64,000 bases of DNA, taken from Incurvaria masculella (lineage: Eukaryota; Arthropoda; Insecta; Lepidoptera; Incurvariidae). The DNA lies in the NCBI GenBank assembly GCA_946894095.1, contig OX335661.1:17018665-17082664 (forward strand). Reading direction: 5' to 3'. Every line of letters starts with the position of its first letter. The first letter of the stretch is position 1. The position numbers and the translations under genes are program-made. Positions 54,101-64,000 of the stretch are shown here, one piece after another. A model generated the notes under the pieces. The model did no database searches. It saw only the letters and a program-made list of their open reading frames with translations, and was not told where the DNA came from.

Positions 54101-57100
54101 TAAATAAAAGATAGCAAACACCGGGCAAATTACGAAGAAATAATTCCGAAAAGCAACAAATAACTTTATTTTCAATTCTGGTATCCCTGACCACGGAAGC
54201 AAGTCCCTAACATTGGTCGTCTCATTCTCTCTCGCTGAACACGCGCTTTCGTGTTCTAACGCTCGCTCATATTCGCAAGCATGGCGGCGTGCGCCACAGT
54301 GGGGCGAATTTGTAAAATCAGGGACATCCGGGATATTCATATCCTGTATAATTGAAGAAAACGAAGTATGCCAAAGTCTTCTTACACCTAATACAAACGT
54401 GTTTTATTCGTGACGAATTTCTATTTTATCCATTATTTTACGAGTTACAGTACTTTTACGTTTTTTACTATGGAGAAATTAGGACTTTATGGTTTTTCTC
54501 AAAATGCTTAAAAGAGCCTGAGCTGTGGCTACTAATTATTCATTATGCCAGCCCTAAAGTATATAACTTTGTAAAAATCCTGTCCCCGTGCGTCTCCGTT
54601 TTTAATATATTTACATTTATAAATAATATTATTATGTTGTTCTAAAAATGTTATATTTAGATATGTTTTATTGTTTCTCTCATGAAAAAAAACCTCAACA
54701 ACGTTGTTTACAAAACATTTAATACCCACGGCTCTGCCCGCGTGAATATGTTCTTATTTCTCGTATATTTACCATAATTCTCACTGCTTGAAGTAACTTA
54801 ACGTGATGTTAAATGGCCTATAATTGATAGGAAGAATGAAGTTGTACGTAGATACATATGTAATCAAAATCAGGTGGGCAATTGTTCACTAATGAGCGAA
54901 AAGACAAGATTTTGTAAGAGTGTGAAGTAATGTGTTAATTCGATATATGATTATTTTTGTTTAACGTAAACCAAATTAACAATAAAAAAATATGATTTGG
55001 AAGTAAAATAAAAATTTGATGTACTTAACCCACAATTATAAACATGCCCAAAATACGCATATAATGTTCAACCCGTAAACAATTTATTATTCAAGAAATT
55101 ATGGAACAAAGCGTGTGATTAAATAATTGTATGTATCCACACAAACCAGAGAATGCTTGAATATAATTAAATGTGACAATGTTTTTTTATTATATCAAAC
55201 TTGTACTGACGGCACTAAATGTGCTTGGTAGCCATCTTGGTTCACACGATTAATCAAAAGCGTGGCAGAGTACTCATCTGTGGCGTCGCGGCCATACAGG
55301 CAGATTATATTAATCAGACTTACACACATTTAAATTGCTGCTCCATGCTCAAAGGATTGGTTTAGTGCAGTATCCTTCACTATGCTGGCATTCGTAAATT
55401 CAAATGGTAAATGGTTTTCAACATAGTTCTTACAGAAAAATCTAAGTTGTTATTCTAATATTTCGGCAGTTTGAGTTTTCTTATGACGGTGTTCATACCA
55501 TTTTCTGGAAGTATTAGTTACATCGCATAGTGTCTGTCAGCTAACTATAGTATTTCCAGAAAATGGCTTGGGTCTTATCGCAGCTTCTTCTTTGTAATAC
55601 TTTAAACCGCTAATCCGCACTTCTCAAAGTTTAGTTAAACAAATTATTATTAAAGAGGTAATTTTAATAATATAATACGTATAATAAATACGGAGATCTT
55701 GTCAGGTGGAGGCTGTGACTAAGGTTTGTCATAACCCCCAAATTCAACTGAATTGCAGTTAAAAGCCAGTGAAAACATAGACCTGAGAAAGATACTGGAT
55801 CACTTGCAAAACATCTTGCTGAAATAGAAAAGTTCAAACCGTTCATGGAAAAAAAATAGAAAACAATGTATCTTGAGTTGGCTGTATAGTTGAAGAAACT
55901 TTGAAAACGATGACAAAATATAACACAGAGAGTCATTGCTATAGAAGTGGGTTCTTATTTATGTCCATTATTATGCTCCAAAGTAAAATGGGCAAAATTT
56001 CTATTCTAAAAGAAGTTTAGGAGTTCTGATGTATTGAAAGACTTGTTGTATTCTGAACGATTTATTAACCAGTGCTCGCATACTTATATGCTATGGAGCG
56101 GCCACGGCTTGCATAAATACGGAGCGCGTCGTGAAACACCTCTCATTTCATTGGCCGACGTCATGGCGGTGTCGCGCGCGCTGTCCGCTCGCTACAGAAG
56201 CAAGAATCCAGCTTCAAGCTCTTTTAGCCAGATGGATTGTCGACTCGCTAGGCCGGAGTGAAACGCGTGCGTACTGGTAGAAGGGCGTATATTTACTGAA
56301 TAAATGCGGGCGCACGTTTATAAGCATGCCGCCACACTCTTTTAGACCATACAGCAAGTAAGATTCTAAATGTTGTTAGCAGGGATCTAGTAGAAACTTA
56401 TCAGACGCTGTTAGTATCTAGGGTGTTAATGACTCTAGATGGTCAGAGTACCTATAATCAACCACTTAATGGTGATGAAGAGGACGACAATGCATTGTCT
56501 TTTTTTTGGTAAATTTCTTACTCATTCAATTAGCCTGCGACTGCTAAGCGTTATGGAGTAATAAGACACCTTCATCAACTATTTTGTGTTTGCCTATTTC
56601 CTCAAGTTCGTTAACGAGACCACTAAAATAGTCAAAAATGAAATGGCAACCCTAGAGGCTGAAAATAAAATTTGTAGACTAACCAAAGGTACTCTCAACA
56701 TACTATGGTGCCTTATGAGCGAATTTGCGTACTATCGCTGATCTATCAAGCAAAATTACGTTTGAAAACTCCCGGGTATAGGTTTGAGGAAAGCCTCCTG
56801 CCGACGGACACTTCCATATCCATTCGTTTGCAAAACGGTTCGTTTCCAAAAGCCTAACGTAAACTACAAGGGGGCGCTCTGACTACCCGCGGCGGGTGCT
56901 GCTATTTTTCATAGTAAATGTTATTTACTACAATCAAGATAACTTTTAATACCGAATAACCATTACCAATTCTTACAAAATCCTACATCTGGCGTTGTTC
57001 TGTCCGTCTTTTCGCTTACAATTTAACAATTGATTTCCTGATTTGACTCCGTATGTATATATGTAAAGGTTCATTCTTTCTATCAATTATAGGCCATTTA

Positions 57101-60100
57101 ACATCATGGCAAGTTACTTCAAGCGGTGAGCATTAGGGTTAAATGTAAGAGAAATTGGGAAAATACATCCACAGTTTTTCATCCGACATTAACGCGGGCG
57201 GAGCTGTCGGTATTTTAGGTTTTGTAAAAAACGTTGTGGAGGATTGTATTCATGGCAGAAACAATCAAATATATCGAAATTAAACCGTTTTAGGACAATA
57301 TATTAAAAACATATATAAATGTAAAAATAACAAACACGGGGACGCACGGGGACACGATTTTAACAAATTTATATACTTAATGGCATGCTTAATTAATATT
57401 TAGTATAAAGAGCAAAGGCTCTATCAAGCATTTTGAGAAAAACCATTAAGTCCTCATTTGTCCATAGTAAAATAATGAAAAATTACTGTAACTCTTAAAA
57501 TAACGAATAAAATGGAAATTCGTCAAGAATAAAATACGTTTGTAATAGGCTGAAGAAGACTTTGGCATACTTCGTTTTCTTCAATTCTACAAGAAAATCG
57601 GATGTCCCTGATTTTACGGTTTCGCCCCACTGTGGCGGCGGTTGCAGCCACCGCGGTCGCTACCGAATTATTATTTCGGACGAAATGTTTTCTTTGATAT
57701 GTACGTTTGCTTGTAATAAGTAATTCCACGGATCTTTGTATTCCTTTCACTCCGATTTTTATACCTTTTGACCTTGGGTATCGGCATTTTGTCGCATTGC
57801 AAAGCCTGTAGATGGCGCGCACGCTCGGATGTCGAGTCGACCACAGACTGACAGGCAGTAGGGCAGCAGCGAGCGGATAGGGTATATATTACGTGGTACG
57901 CGGGGAAAAGCTGATGGTGCGTCTATTGCTTTATGTACGTCAATGTTTGTAATCTATAGTATTGTGTGTAGGATATTTGCATTGTTGTAATTTTAAATAA
58001 ATGATTGCCTTTTTTTTAAGTTCCAACGAATTTAGTTTGCTTAATTTACTTCTACTTGTTCAGGTTTATTAATTTTATAATTAAAAACAATATGCAAAAG
58101 TATTTGCGAGGTTCCTCATAATATTTGGCATTCTTTAAATGCACTTTAATTTTCTTATACATTACTTATTAGTCCAAGCAGTACAGTAGCAATTCAAGAC
58201 GTGTTACCTGAAATAGGCGAATAGTCTCTAATGAAACAGAAGCCTCGATGTTCAATCTTGCTAAAGGGTTTTTCAAAGTGCCACTTTACACAGGGAAAAG
58301 CCGAAAACATGGCAACATTCTGTGGGCAATTTGTACCAAATTTAATTTAGAAAACTTCACTTTTGCTCCAACCCACCTTGTGATTACATCGTGGCAAGAT
58401 AAATTAAGTAATTTTTCGTTCTAAAAGTGAATTCGTTCATGCATTAATTTTTTTGAAATTATCAAGTGCTGGAAACGGGGACCGAGTTCCTCGCTGTGCT
58501 CTGCAGTGGAAGCCAGGTACACCGTCCAGACCGATCCTGAGAGGGATCCTTTAAGGGTAAGTCGTGACAACGTGCCTTGGCTCCAAGCCGACGAGGAAGC
58601 ACCCCTAGTAAGTTTTCAGCACTGAACCATTAAACCCCATACAGTCCACTGAGAGTGAAATTAGTACTCTCTTTATCGAACACTCGACGTAAAAATAGCA
58701 GATTGGTTATTTGCCTTTTTTAGGGTTCCAGTCCTAAAGGGTGAAAACGGAACCCTATTACTAAGCCTCCGCTGTCCGTCCGTCCGTCCGTCCATCTGTC
58801 ACAGGGCTGTATCTCATGAACCGTAATAGGTAGGCAGCTGGAATTTTCACAGATTGTGTATTTATTTTGCCGCTAAAACAACAAATATAAAATTAATAAA
58901 AAATAAACGGGGGCCCATATTTTTTGTGTTACATTTGTATGATGGTACGGAACCCTTCGTGTGCGAGTCCTACTCGCATTTGGCCGGTTTTTTTATGTTA
59001 CTTGTGACATATTTCTACGATCCGATAAATATATCTCTGTTATTTATGATGTTTTCCACTTGTAGTATTATGTTTTTATTAAATATATAATGTTTAAATT
59101 GTGTACTCGGTGTTAGACACTGTTCCAAAATGTTGTGTTCGCCTATAATTGGTATGCACACCAGGATTGTGCCCCCTACTATGTTTGCTATTATATAAAG
59201 TTTTCGTGTGTACACTGTTGGCGTACCTTTTATAAAATAAATAAATAAATGTATTATGTTGTAGCCAAATTATTTGTCGATAACTGCACAATACTTTCAG
59301 TTATGACATTGGTTCTGCACACTGGTACAATTAAGTTCATGCTGCCATATACTACTAACAGACTATTTGCGCATAGGTTCTCACAATCCTATGACCAGGG
59401 TGCCTTTCAATTCAGGGTTTATAAACTCATTTCCTGCACAAGTCTGGATTAGACTTATTCGCTTGCCAATATCCACTGTGAATCCTATGTATGGTTTTTA
59501 AAACAAGAAATTTAAAGTGGCATTCGACTATATGTACTTTAACTAATTGGTATTATTTCCAAGCGTGGATTTATATAATAGTCCATCATGGATGTTAATA
59601 ATCAGGAGTATAAATCACAAGAACAGGTAACAACAAGAACAAGTCATGTTTAATAAACGGGTAACTATTAATAATCCTACATAATTGTATTATCATATGT
59701 GGCTGGGATGTCTAACGTATGTGTATTTACGTAGATAGTATGTGAGTCGTTAATTATTAGTAGTTAATGATGGACAATTTTAAAGCGCAATAAAGACAGA
59801 TAAAGATGGACCTCTTATTGAATTTGCAAGTATGTAGAATCGGACCGAGAAACCTACTAAATTTTTTTAAGGAATTCGTTCTCTTCAGTGTCCATGACAT
59901 TAAGTGATTGTACACGAGTACATCCATGGCAAATTATTCGGCCACCTTCAATCCTGGCCATATCCACGGTATTGATCTTTAAATCCTAGCAAACATGTAA
60001 GTTAAGAAGAATGACAACTGGTGCTAAAAAAGACACAGGAAATTGCCATTTCATTCGTTGATGTATTCACATGTTTTCACTATGCCTAAAATTCTGCCAA

Positions 60101-61015
60101 AATTAGATAAACTCATTGAATGAATGCGTTAGAACTAATCTACGACTGTCGTCGCTTGGGATTGTGCTGTATGCACTGATTTTCTATTTCTTAAATTGTT
60201 AGAACATCCAGGGCAATCGAGCAATCTTTGTCTACTTTAAGCAGATTGCTAATATCTTAGAGATAATTATTTAGCAAGGTACAATTTCAAAGCAAATTTT
60301 CAGAATCCTCAATAAAATTTCATGGTTTCTTTCCCAGGCGCCAAATGTAGTTAGCCAACTTTGAATAGTTTCTAAAACTTTTGAACTCATACGAAGAAAA
60401 CTGAGAATTCTAACTGCATTATCATTTTGCAACCAAGACAAAATAATACTTGAGGCAAGCGTGATATTTCATTGAAGACTCACCTTTAGGAAGTGGATAG
60501 GTGTCCCTCAAAAAGTCGAAGAAATCAACAGCACTTCTGGGTACGTAGTTTTGCGCAGGGCTCTGCCCCGACAACTCTGCGAGGAACCTTTGCGTATAAG
60601 AGGCTCCCATTCCCATCGAACCGTCGTTTGGCGATTCGGGAATATGGTCGGGACTTTTGCTCTCTCCGTTCGTCTCTTTTCGTCGGTAAGCGTCGGTGAA
60701 AGGGCCTCGACTCTCGTATTGATGTCCGTTTCCATCGTTGTTCGTTCGCGAGAAGGGGTTCGAAGCATAACCGAATCTCCTATTGTCACTTGTGTAGTAT
60801 ATGTCCGGGATATCGTAGTGTCGTTCGTAGTTATTGATGTCCGGCGGACGCTCGTAGTTGAATCCCGGTCGTCCATCGACGTGAAACGAATCACTGTCCC
60901 GTTCCTCGGGGTAGCCGAAGCCGTAATCGAAATCAGCCTGGTTGTTGTCGAACTGGCAGGCGACAGACGCGGCGAGTAATGTCACGGCCAACAGGTGCCG
61001 GCTGGTGGAAGTCAT
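42157..61015 (-). CDS. GMC oxidoreductase gene D (complete, 15 kb first intron)
   Basis: Complete secreted GMC-family enzyme, 762 residues. Exons: E1 60484-61015, E2 45173-45403, E3 44722-44854, E4 44070-44189, E5 42157-43429; 2289 nt, GT/AG junctions, phases as in genes A-C. E2 carries the [11 protein letters not shown] motif, E3 GMC signature 1 ([15 protein letters not shown]), E5 signature 2 ([15 protein letters not shown]), and the C-terminal blocks [10 protein letters not shown] and AHTNAPGMM. It is about 90 residues longer than its paralogs, entirely because of E1. Intron 1 (45404-60483) holds the largest exon 2 array plus SINEs and MITEs; intron 3 holds a MITE. Joining the distant E1 rests on phase, its PLPKG ending and the absence of any nearer candidate; transcript evidence would settle it. 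Confidence 0.88.
44383..44689. mobile_element. Palindromic MITE family P, copy 3, in intron 3 of gene D
   Basis: Matches copy 1 (TTTTACTAGATGTTCTGTTG, CTTCCGATATGTATGAAAAC, AACGCCCACTGCGCGCGCTC, CGCCAATTTAGGTGACAA). Its left end is rearranged: a 22-bp perfect inverted repeat (44403-44424 and 44432-44453, CACGGAGTTTGACGTTTTTA...) replaces the usual start. Confidence 0.8.
45404..48954 (-). repeat. Large exon 2 partial-copy array in intron 1 of gene D
   Basis: About 16 units with boundaries at 45435, 45654, 45880, 46106, 46332, 46558, 46784, about 47010, 47191, 47417, 47643, 47869, about 48095, 48276, 48502 and 48728. Most are 226 bp; one is 219 (7-bp deletion) and two are 181 (45-bp deletion removing the CAGTAGCGTG junction). 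Two higher-order duplications are visible: 45880-46331 repeated as 46332-46783 (452 bp), and 46784-47868 repeated as 47869-48953 (1085 bp), sharing variants such as CACCTAGTCG. Each unit keeps the exon 2 acceptor and FAD-motif codons but no donor. Confidence 0.95.
48955..50712. other. Gene D intron 1: repeat fragments
   Basis: Near 49150-49235 the minus strand has a tRNA-like word TGGGTTCAAATCC, a possible SINE head remnant. Positions 49630-49870 share an ordered set of words with 56690-56900 (AAACGGTTCGTT, AAGTCTAATGTCAACCATAA/AAGCCTAACGTAAACTACAA, GGGGG[TC]GCTCT, GGCGGGTGCT), marking a dispersed repeat. A short GGC/GGT microsatellite lies at 50385-50412. Confidence 0.5.
50713..51097 (+). 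mobile_element. SINE with 5S rRNA-derived head
   Basis: The head contains CTCCGAAGTTAAGCAACGCT and CTTGGATGGGTGACCG, which match the internal promoter part (boxes A and C) of 5S rRNA. They are preceded by GGCCCAGTGGCGCG, like a tRNA box A. The body (GTGGTTCGGATTCCACG, CCCCTTCCTTACTTACTAGG, GGAAGGTCCTGGCATGGCAC, GGTATCAGCCATCATGTCC) is shared with the tRNA-headed SINEs, and an A-run ends it at 51087-51097. It lies in intron 1 of gene D, antisense to it. Confidence 0.88.
51098..53030. other. Gene D intron 1, unassigned
   Basis: A GC-richer stretch (51350-51480) precedes a 95-residue ORF on the plus strand (51495-51782) starting [14 protein letters not shown], weakly like the first Cys pair of a THAP zinc finger; not supported as a gene. 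Positions 51945-52000 hold AAGTTTCGACCACATTTTGT, a word related to the loop of hairpin 1. Confidence 0.3.
53031..53574. mobile_element. piggyBac-like MITE (TTAA flanks)
   Basis: 544 bp with terminal inverted repeats GGTGGCCCATCCCG and CGGGTTGGGCCACC, flanked on both sides by TTAA (53027-53030 and 53575-53578), the piggyBac target duplication. The interior has further paired words (GATGTCTGATGACC, GTCATCAGACATAG). No transposase ORF. Confidence 0.78.
53579..54299. other. Gene D intron 1, unassigned
   Basis: AT-rich; no gene or repeat boundary that I can support. Confidence 0.3.
54300..54860 (+). repeat. Inverted repeat pair, left copy
   Basis: Pairs in inverted orientation with 57050-57640. 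Shared words: GGGGCGAATTTGTAAAATCA/GGGGCGAAACCGTAAAATCA, ACGAAGTATGCCAAAGTCTT, TTTTTCTCAAAATGCTT, CCCCGTGCGTC, GGCCTATAATTGATAG. Probably two copies of one dispersed transposon. Confidence 0.75.
54861..57049. other. Gene D intron 1, between the inverted repeats
   Basis: Mostly AT-rich. A GC-richer patch at 56095-56260 contains CATTGGCCGACGTCATGGCG, an inverted CCAAT box next to a CRE-like ACGTCA; a 75-residue ORF there is unconvincing. Positions 56690-56900 are the second copy of the repeat seen at 49630-49870. Confidence 0.4.
57050..57640 (-). repeat. Inverted repeat pair, right copy
   Basis: Reverse-complement counterpart of 54300-54860, collinear over its whole length with moderate divergence. 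The end near 56997-57035 (CTGTCCGTCTTTTCGCTTAC) also resembles 63945-63990 at the window's right edge. Confidence 0.75.
57641..58716. other. Gene D intron 1, unassigned
   Basis: No gene. Positions 58470-58700 are less AT-rich and stand out (GGGGACCGAGTTCCTCGCTG, GATCCTGAGAGGGATCC), but match no RNA or repeat I know. Confidence 0.3.
58717..58993 (+). repeat. Dispersed repeat R1, copy 3
   Basis: The most complete copy: starts TTTTTTAGGGTTCCAGTCC, then GGTGAAAACGGAACCCTATT, GTCCGTCCGTCCGTCC, CAGGGCTGTATCTCATGAAC, and ends CGTGTGCGAGTCCTACTCGC and GGCCGGTTTTTTT. Confidence 0.82.
58994..60483. other. Gene D intron 1, AT-rich remainder
   Basis: Nothing recognisable; the short ORFs (66-78 residues) have no family features. 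Confidence 0.35.
60484..61015 (-). CDS. Gene D exon 1: signal peptide and extended N-terminal region
   Basis: 177 codons plus one base, against 84-96 in the paralogs. Residues 1-20 are a signal peptide ([13 protein letters not shown], cleavage likely before QFD). Residues 21-140 are a low-complexity stretch rich in Asp, Tyr, Asn and Pro ([28 protein letters not shown]) with no hydrophobic core. The exon then rejoins the family pattern: [25 protein letters not shown]. The donor phase matches E2 of gene D. The acidic, tyrosine-rich region could be a propeptide or an interaction tail; no paralog in this window has it. Confidence 0.88.
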
Positions 61016-61075
61016 AGCTCTGTCCTGCTAGAATGTTGTAGAAAAAATATTGCACGTGCAGCCCGGCGTGAAATA

Positions 61076-61117
61076 ACTGATTTGGTATGAGAATAACTAC
61101 ATTTATGAGTTTATATA
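61076..61117 (-). promoter_or_regulatory. Possible core promoter of gene D
   Basis: On the minus strand: TATATAAA (61117-61110) and an initiator-like TCAGTT (61080-61075) 60 nt before the ATG. The spacing is longer than ideal. Alternatively TCTAGCAG (exon resuming at 61024) is a splice acceptor for an upstream leader exon, as in genes B and C. Confidence 0.3.
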
Positions 61118-64000
61118 CACAGTTTCCTTCACAAAAGCTACTTCTTTCAATGTTCGCTTTAATTTTATGTGATCCAGTTATATTTTCGCCTAACGTCAAA
61201 GGCCATTTACGATTATAAAATGATTAGAAGCGGCCGCACGCCACGCGTCTTATAGCGGGTCGCCCTGGTAGCTAGGGTTCCGTGAGGCCACTCGCTTTTG
61301 AATGGCCTCGCACATGTGAAGCATGCGTTGGATATTTCGCGGCCGAACTTTACTTTGAAGCAATAGATTTTAATTGTTTTGTGAAAAGACTATTATGTTG
61401 CGGCTGCTGGGTTGCGGCCACGATCGAAGCGACTCGCACAAGTAGGCGCTGATTTAATTACAATACGCCTCCGCTATAACACGGGTTTTGAGCAGTAGTG
61501 TATTTAGCGTTATCGACTGTAGTGCGTTATAACGAAAGGCCTCCATGCCTGTGCTTGGAAGCTAAAGCCTCGGCATCATTATGTTTAAGTTAAGTTTGAT
61601 AATGTATTTTTTTTTATTTCATTTTATACTAGTGGCTCTCTGAGCCGGCTTAGCCGAACACGTTATACGAAAGCATTTTTGAGCGAGCTGTAACTGGAAC
61701 CGCTCGCGTTTCGCGCTGGTTTGGTCCGCTGGTTTTTTATTTAATCGATTTGAGCCAACGCTACTTTCGTTTTCCCTTAGGTGTTAAGTAAATTAATTAT
61801 CTTTATTTTCAATCATTTTTAGTAGGTGCATGTTGTGTTTATTCGTTTATTATATGTTTGTCTTAATAAGCTTAATTCCTTGCTGATAAATCATAAATAA
61901 AGAAAAGGGCTGTATTTTTTTCAATTTAATGAGGAAATCATCCGACACACGTTGCATGCGAATCCTCATTATGACGAGCTGCGGTATAGCGAGGATTGCA
62001 CACAAAAAAAAAGCTGGTTATAACAATGCAAACAATCCAAATATATGCTACGATTGGCACAATGTGCCACAAGTAGATAAATTAAATAGAATAGAAAAAA
62101 AGAAATAGAATATATAAATCAAAAATAAAAAAATTTTGGGCACAAGTTCCTATGAAATAAAAACCTCTGAAATTGTATTCCTAATTATAACAGTAGTCTT
62201 CACTAACGATTGCCTATTTATTCATCATTTTCTAATCGGGAATACTAAACTTTGTACGGCCTTAATTTTTAGTATTACATATCCGGGGACTTAATGTTTT
62301 CGAGAAATTCACCCAAGCGTTTAACGTTTTTTCTGCCCGCGTGAAGTTTCAACCCCGTTAACATTGACACTCACTGCTCAGTGACCTGATGACATATTAT
62401 AATGTTTTTTTTCTGTAAAAACTGTATGAAAATTTAGTATATCTTCAGTTTTCAGTGTACAAACGCTGTATAAAAATCCTATGCAAAACCAACACTATAC
62501 ATCTGTTCATAGAAGACTTTGTGCTTAATTTTTAATTAGTATCGCAATTATAAATGTAGGGGACAATACAAACAATAGATCTGCGCCAAGTGGTTGAGTA
62601 AGGCCAACCCAAGTCTATCTAGGCCGCTCATTTTAATCAATGTTTAACTATGAATCAATACGAAACTAACCTTAACCATTATAAACTATATTGACAAGGT
62701 TCCTTTTTATATCTTCAACTCTAATTGAATGCATTGAGTGGCTCATGCAATCACTGGGCGCCCACTTGACGCTGACGGATATTCTGTCAATGCGTGCTTT
62801 TACGAGTATGAAATTCGTGAATTGGCAAATCAGGGTTCTTCCACACACTTAGCTAAAAATGCGTTTGCTAGATAAAACTATATTCGCTTATATATGCTGG
62901 AAGTTGCATTGTTCTTGCTATTCCTCTGCTTTATTCTACATGATTGCTTATCTAATTCAACAGTCACTGATGGCACTGAACTTCACAGATAATCACCTTC
63001 TTATCAACTTAACTAACTATTCACTTTGTCTATTTTTATTTTAAACTTTTAATTTCGATTAAAAGTCGTTTTAATCTCAATGCAACGTCAGCTCGCTTCG
63101 TGACCACCGGAAAAATGATCGGTGCTGCCAACCTGCATAACTGTAGTCCATGCTTAAATACGTACATATTGGCATCGAGTGAAGCTAGTTCTGCAACAGT
63201 TTACGCGCCTAAACTGGTACGGACTCAAACAACTATCCGATGTCTCTGCAAAGACGACATCTTGCCTCCATTTGGCCCCTCGGTGAGTCCTTGGCCGGAG
63301 ATGACCGCGGATGTTTCGCTGTTGGCCGAAACTTAAAACTGGAATGACCAGAAGCTAACAAATTACGTTTGCGAATTGCCGAATTCCGTGCGATTTGGAC
63401 GTCAGAGAAAATTGTATTTAAACGCTAACTGAAAAAATATTCTTACGAGCAGCGCGTCTTATGTTTTCGTGCTCACAATCCTGATAAAAGCACGGCTCTT
63501 TGTTCACTGTTGGGCAGTTCGTACCGTGCGAACTGTTAAACGACGTTTCATTCGACCAAGTGAACTGAAATTTACCAGTTAGCTTTGTAGGAAATGAAAA
63601 TTAATCACTCACTTGCCTTTTTACTCGCAAGTGTATTTATTATGGTAATCCTTTAGTTTAACGTTCGCTAAGTCAGTTGCTTATTTACCCGCTTTGTTGG
63701 GCAGTATTAACTGTAAGAAATTTGTCTTTAAAAATAATATTACGATAAAGGGATTCATAATATTGCGGACCATCCTGTAACTAACATTTGTATGTTTTAT
63801 GAGTTAGAGGCTTCAGGGAGGATTAAGATTTTCGCTGTCGTTTCGTTGGTCAGGGATTGCATCTTTTGGCACCTGGGGGGTCTCCTCTCTATTCACGAAT
63901 TCAAAGGGCAGACTATCACTAAGTCTTACATAATGCAACGCCTGGCGTCTGTCTGCCTTTTTGTCTGTCTCTCCGCTTATAATTTGAAAACCACTTGTAC
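61118..64000. other. Upstream flank of gene D
   Basis: No supported gene. Positions 61215-61330 are GC-richer with short palindromic words (GAGGCCACTCGCTTTTGAAT, GAATGGCCTCGC). Positions 63100-63336 hold a 78-residue ORF without family features. Positions 63935-64000 begin a dispersed-repeat copy related to the one near 57000. Confidence 0.35.

Noticed and set aside
63100..63336. 78-residue ORF near the right edge
   Set aside because: No recognisable motif, no splice context, and in a region with dispersed-repeat sequence.

Overview
The window is insect nuclear DNA, most likely from a moth or butterfly. The genes are split by introns, with GC-rich exons in AT-rich surroundings. It carries interstitial (TTAGG)n insect telomere repeat and is packed with small transposons, SINEs and foldback repeats of types I associate with Lepidoptera. 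The assignment to Lepidoptera is inference; no bacterial or viral gene set is present.

The host content is one tandem cluster of four secreted glucose-methanol-choline (GMC) oxidoreductase genes, all on the minus strand and all with the same five-exon plan. Exon 1 encodes a signal peptide and ends in a PLP(K/R)G block. Exon 2 (231 bp) encodes the FAD-binding GxGxxG segment, exon 3 (133 bp) the first GMC signature, and exon 4 (120 bp) a helical segment. Exon 5 (about 1.25 kb) encodes the substrate-binding and catalytic half. Gene A (1-2286) runs off the left edge. Gene B (9851-14812) is complete, 674 aa. Gene C (17310-31257) would be 673 aa, but exon 5 is split by an 8.56 kb BEL/Pao LTR retrotransposon with an apparently identical pair of LTRs and a 5-bp CTTCC target duplication. 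Gene D (42157-61015) is complete, 762 aa, with an unusually long exon 1 and a 15 kb first intron.

The most unusual structure is a tandem array in intron 1 of every gene. It is built from a roughly 226 bp unit holding the exon 2 splice acceptor plus the first two thirds of exon 2, always cut at the same point and always without a donor site. There is about 1 unit in A, 5 in B, 7 in C and 16 in D, with multi-unit (higher-order) duplications in C and D. Exons 2 and 3 are nearly identical between genes while exons 1 and 4 have diverged, which suggests local gene conversion.

The rest is mobile DNA. From left to right: a CR1/Jockey-like LINE with a broken ORF2 (about 3330-7895); a TA-flanked MITE (9368-9539); SINEs near 11.4, 16.6, 16.9 and 31.5 kb; the BEL/Pao element (18283-26846); two adjacent long hairpins (32.47-32.80 kb); a 1.2 kb foldback element carrying telomeric repeats (33740-34959); a mariner with one nonsense codon (36440-37718); three copies of a palindromic MITE (38.7, 40.6 and 44.4 kb); a SINE with a 5S rRNA-derived head (50713-51097); a TTAA-flanked piggyBac-like MITE (53031-53574); and a pair of inverted repeats (54.3-54.9 and 57.05-57.64 kb). 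The region 61.1-64 kb is upstream of gene D and shows no recognisable gene.
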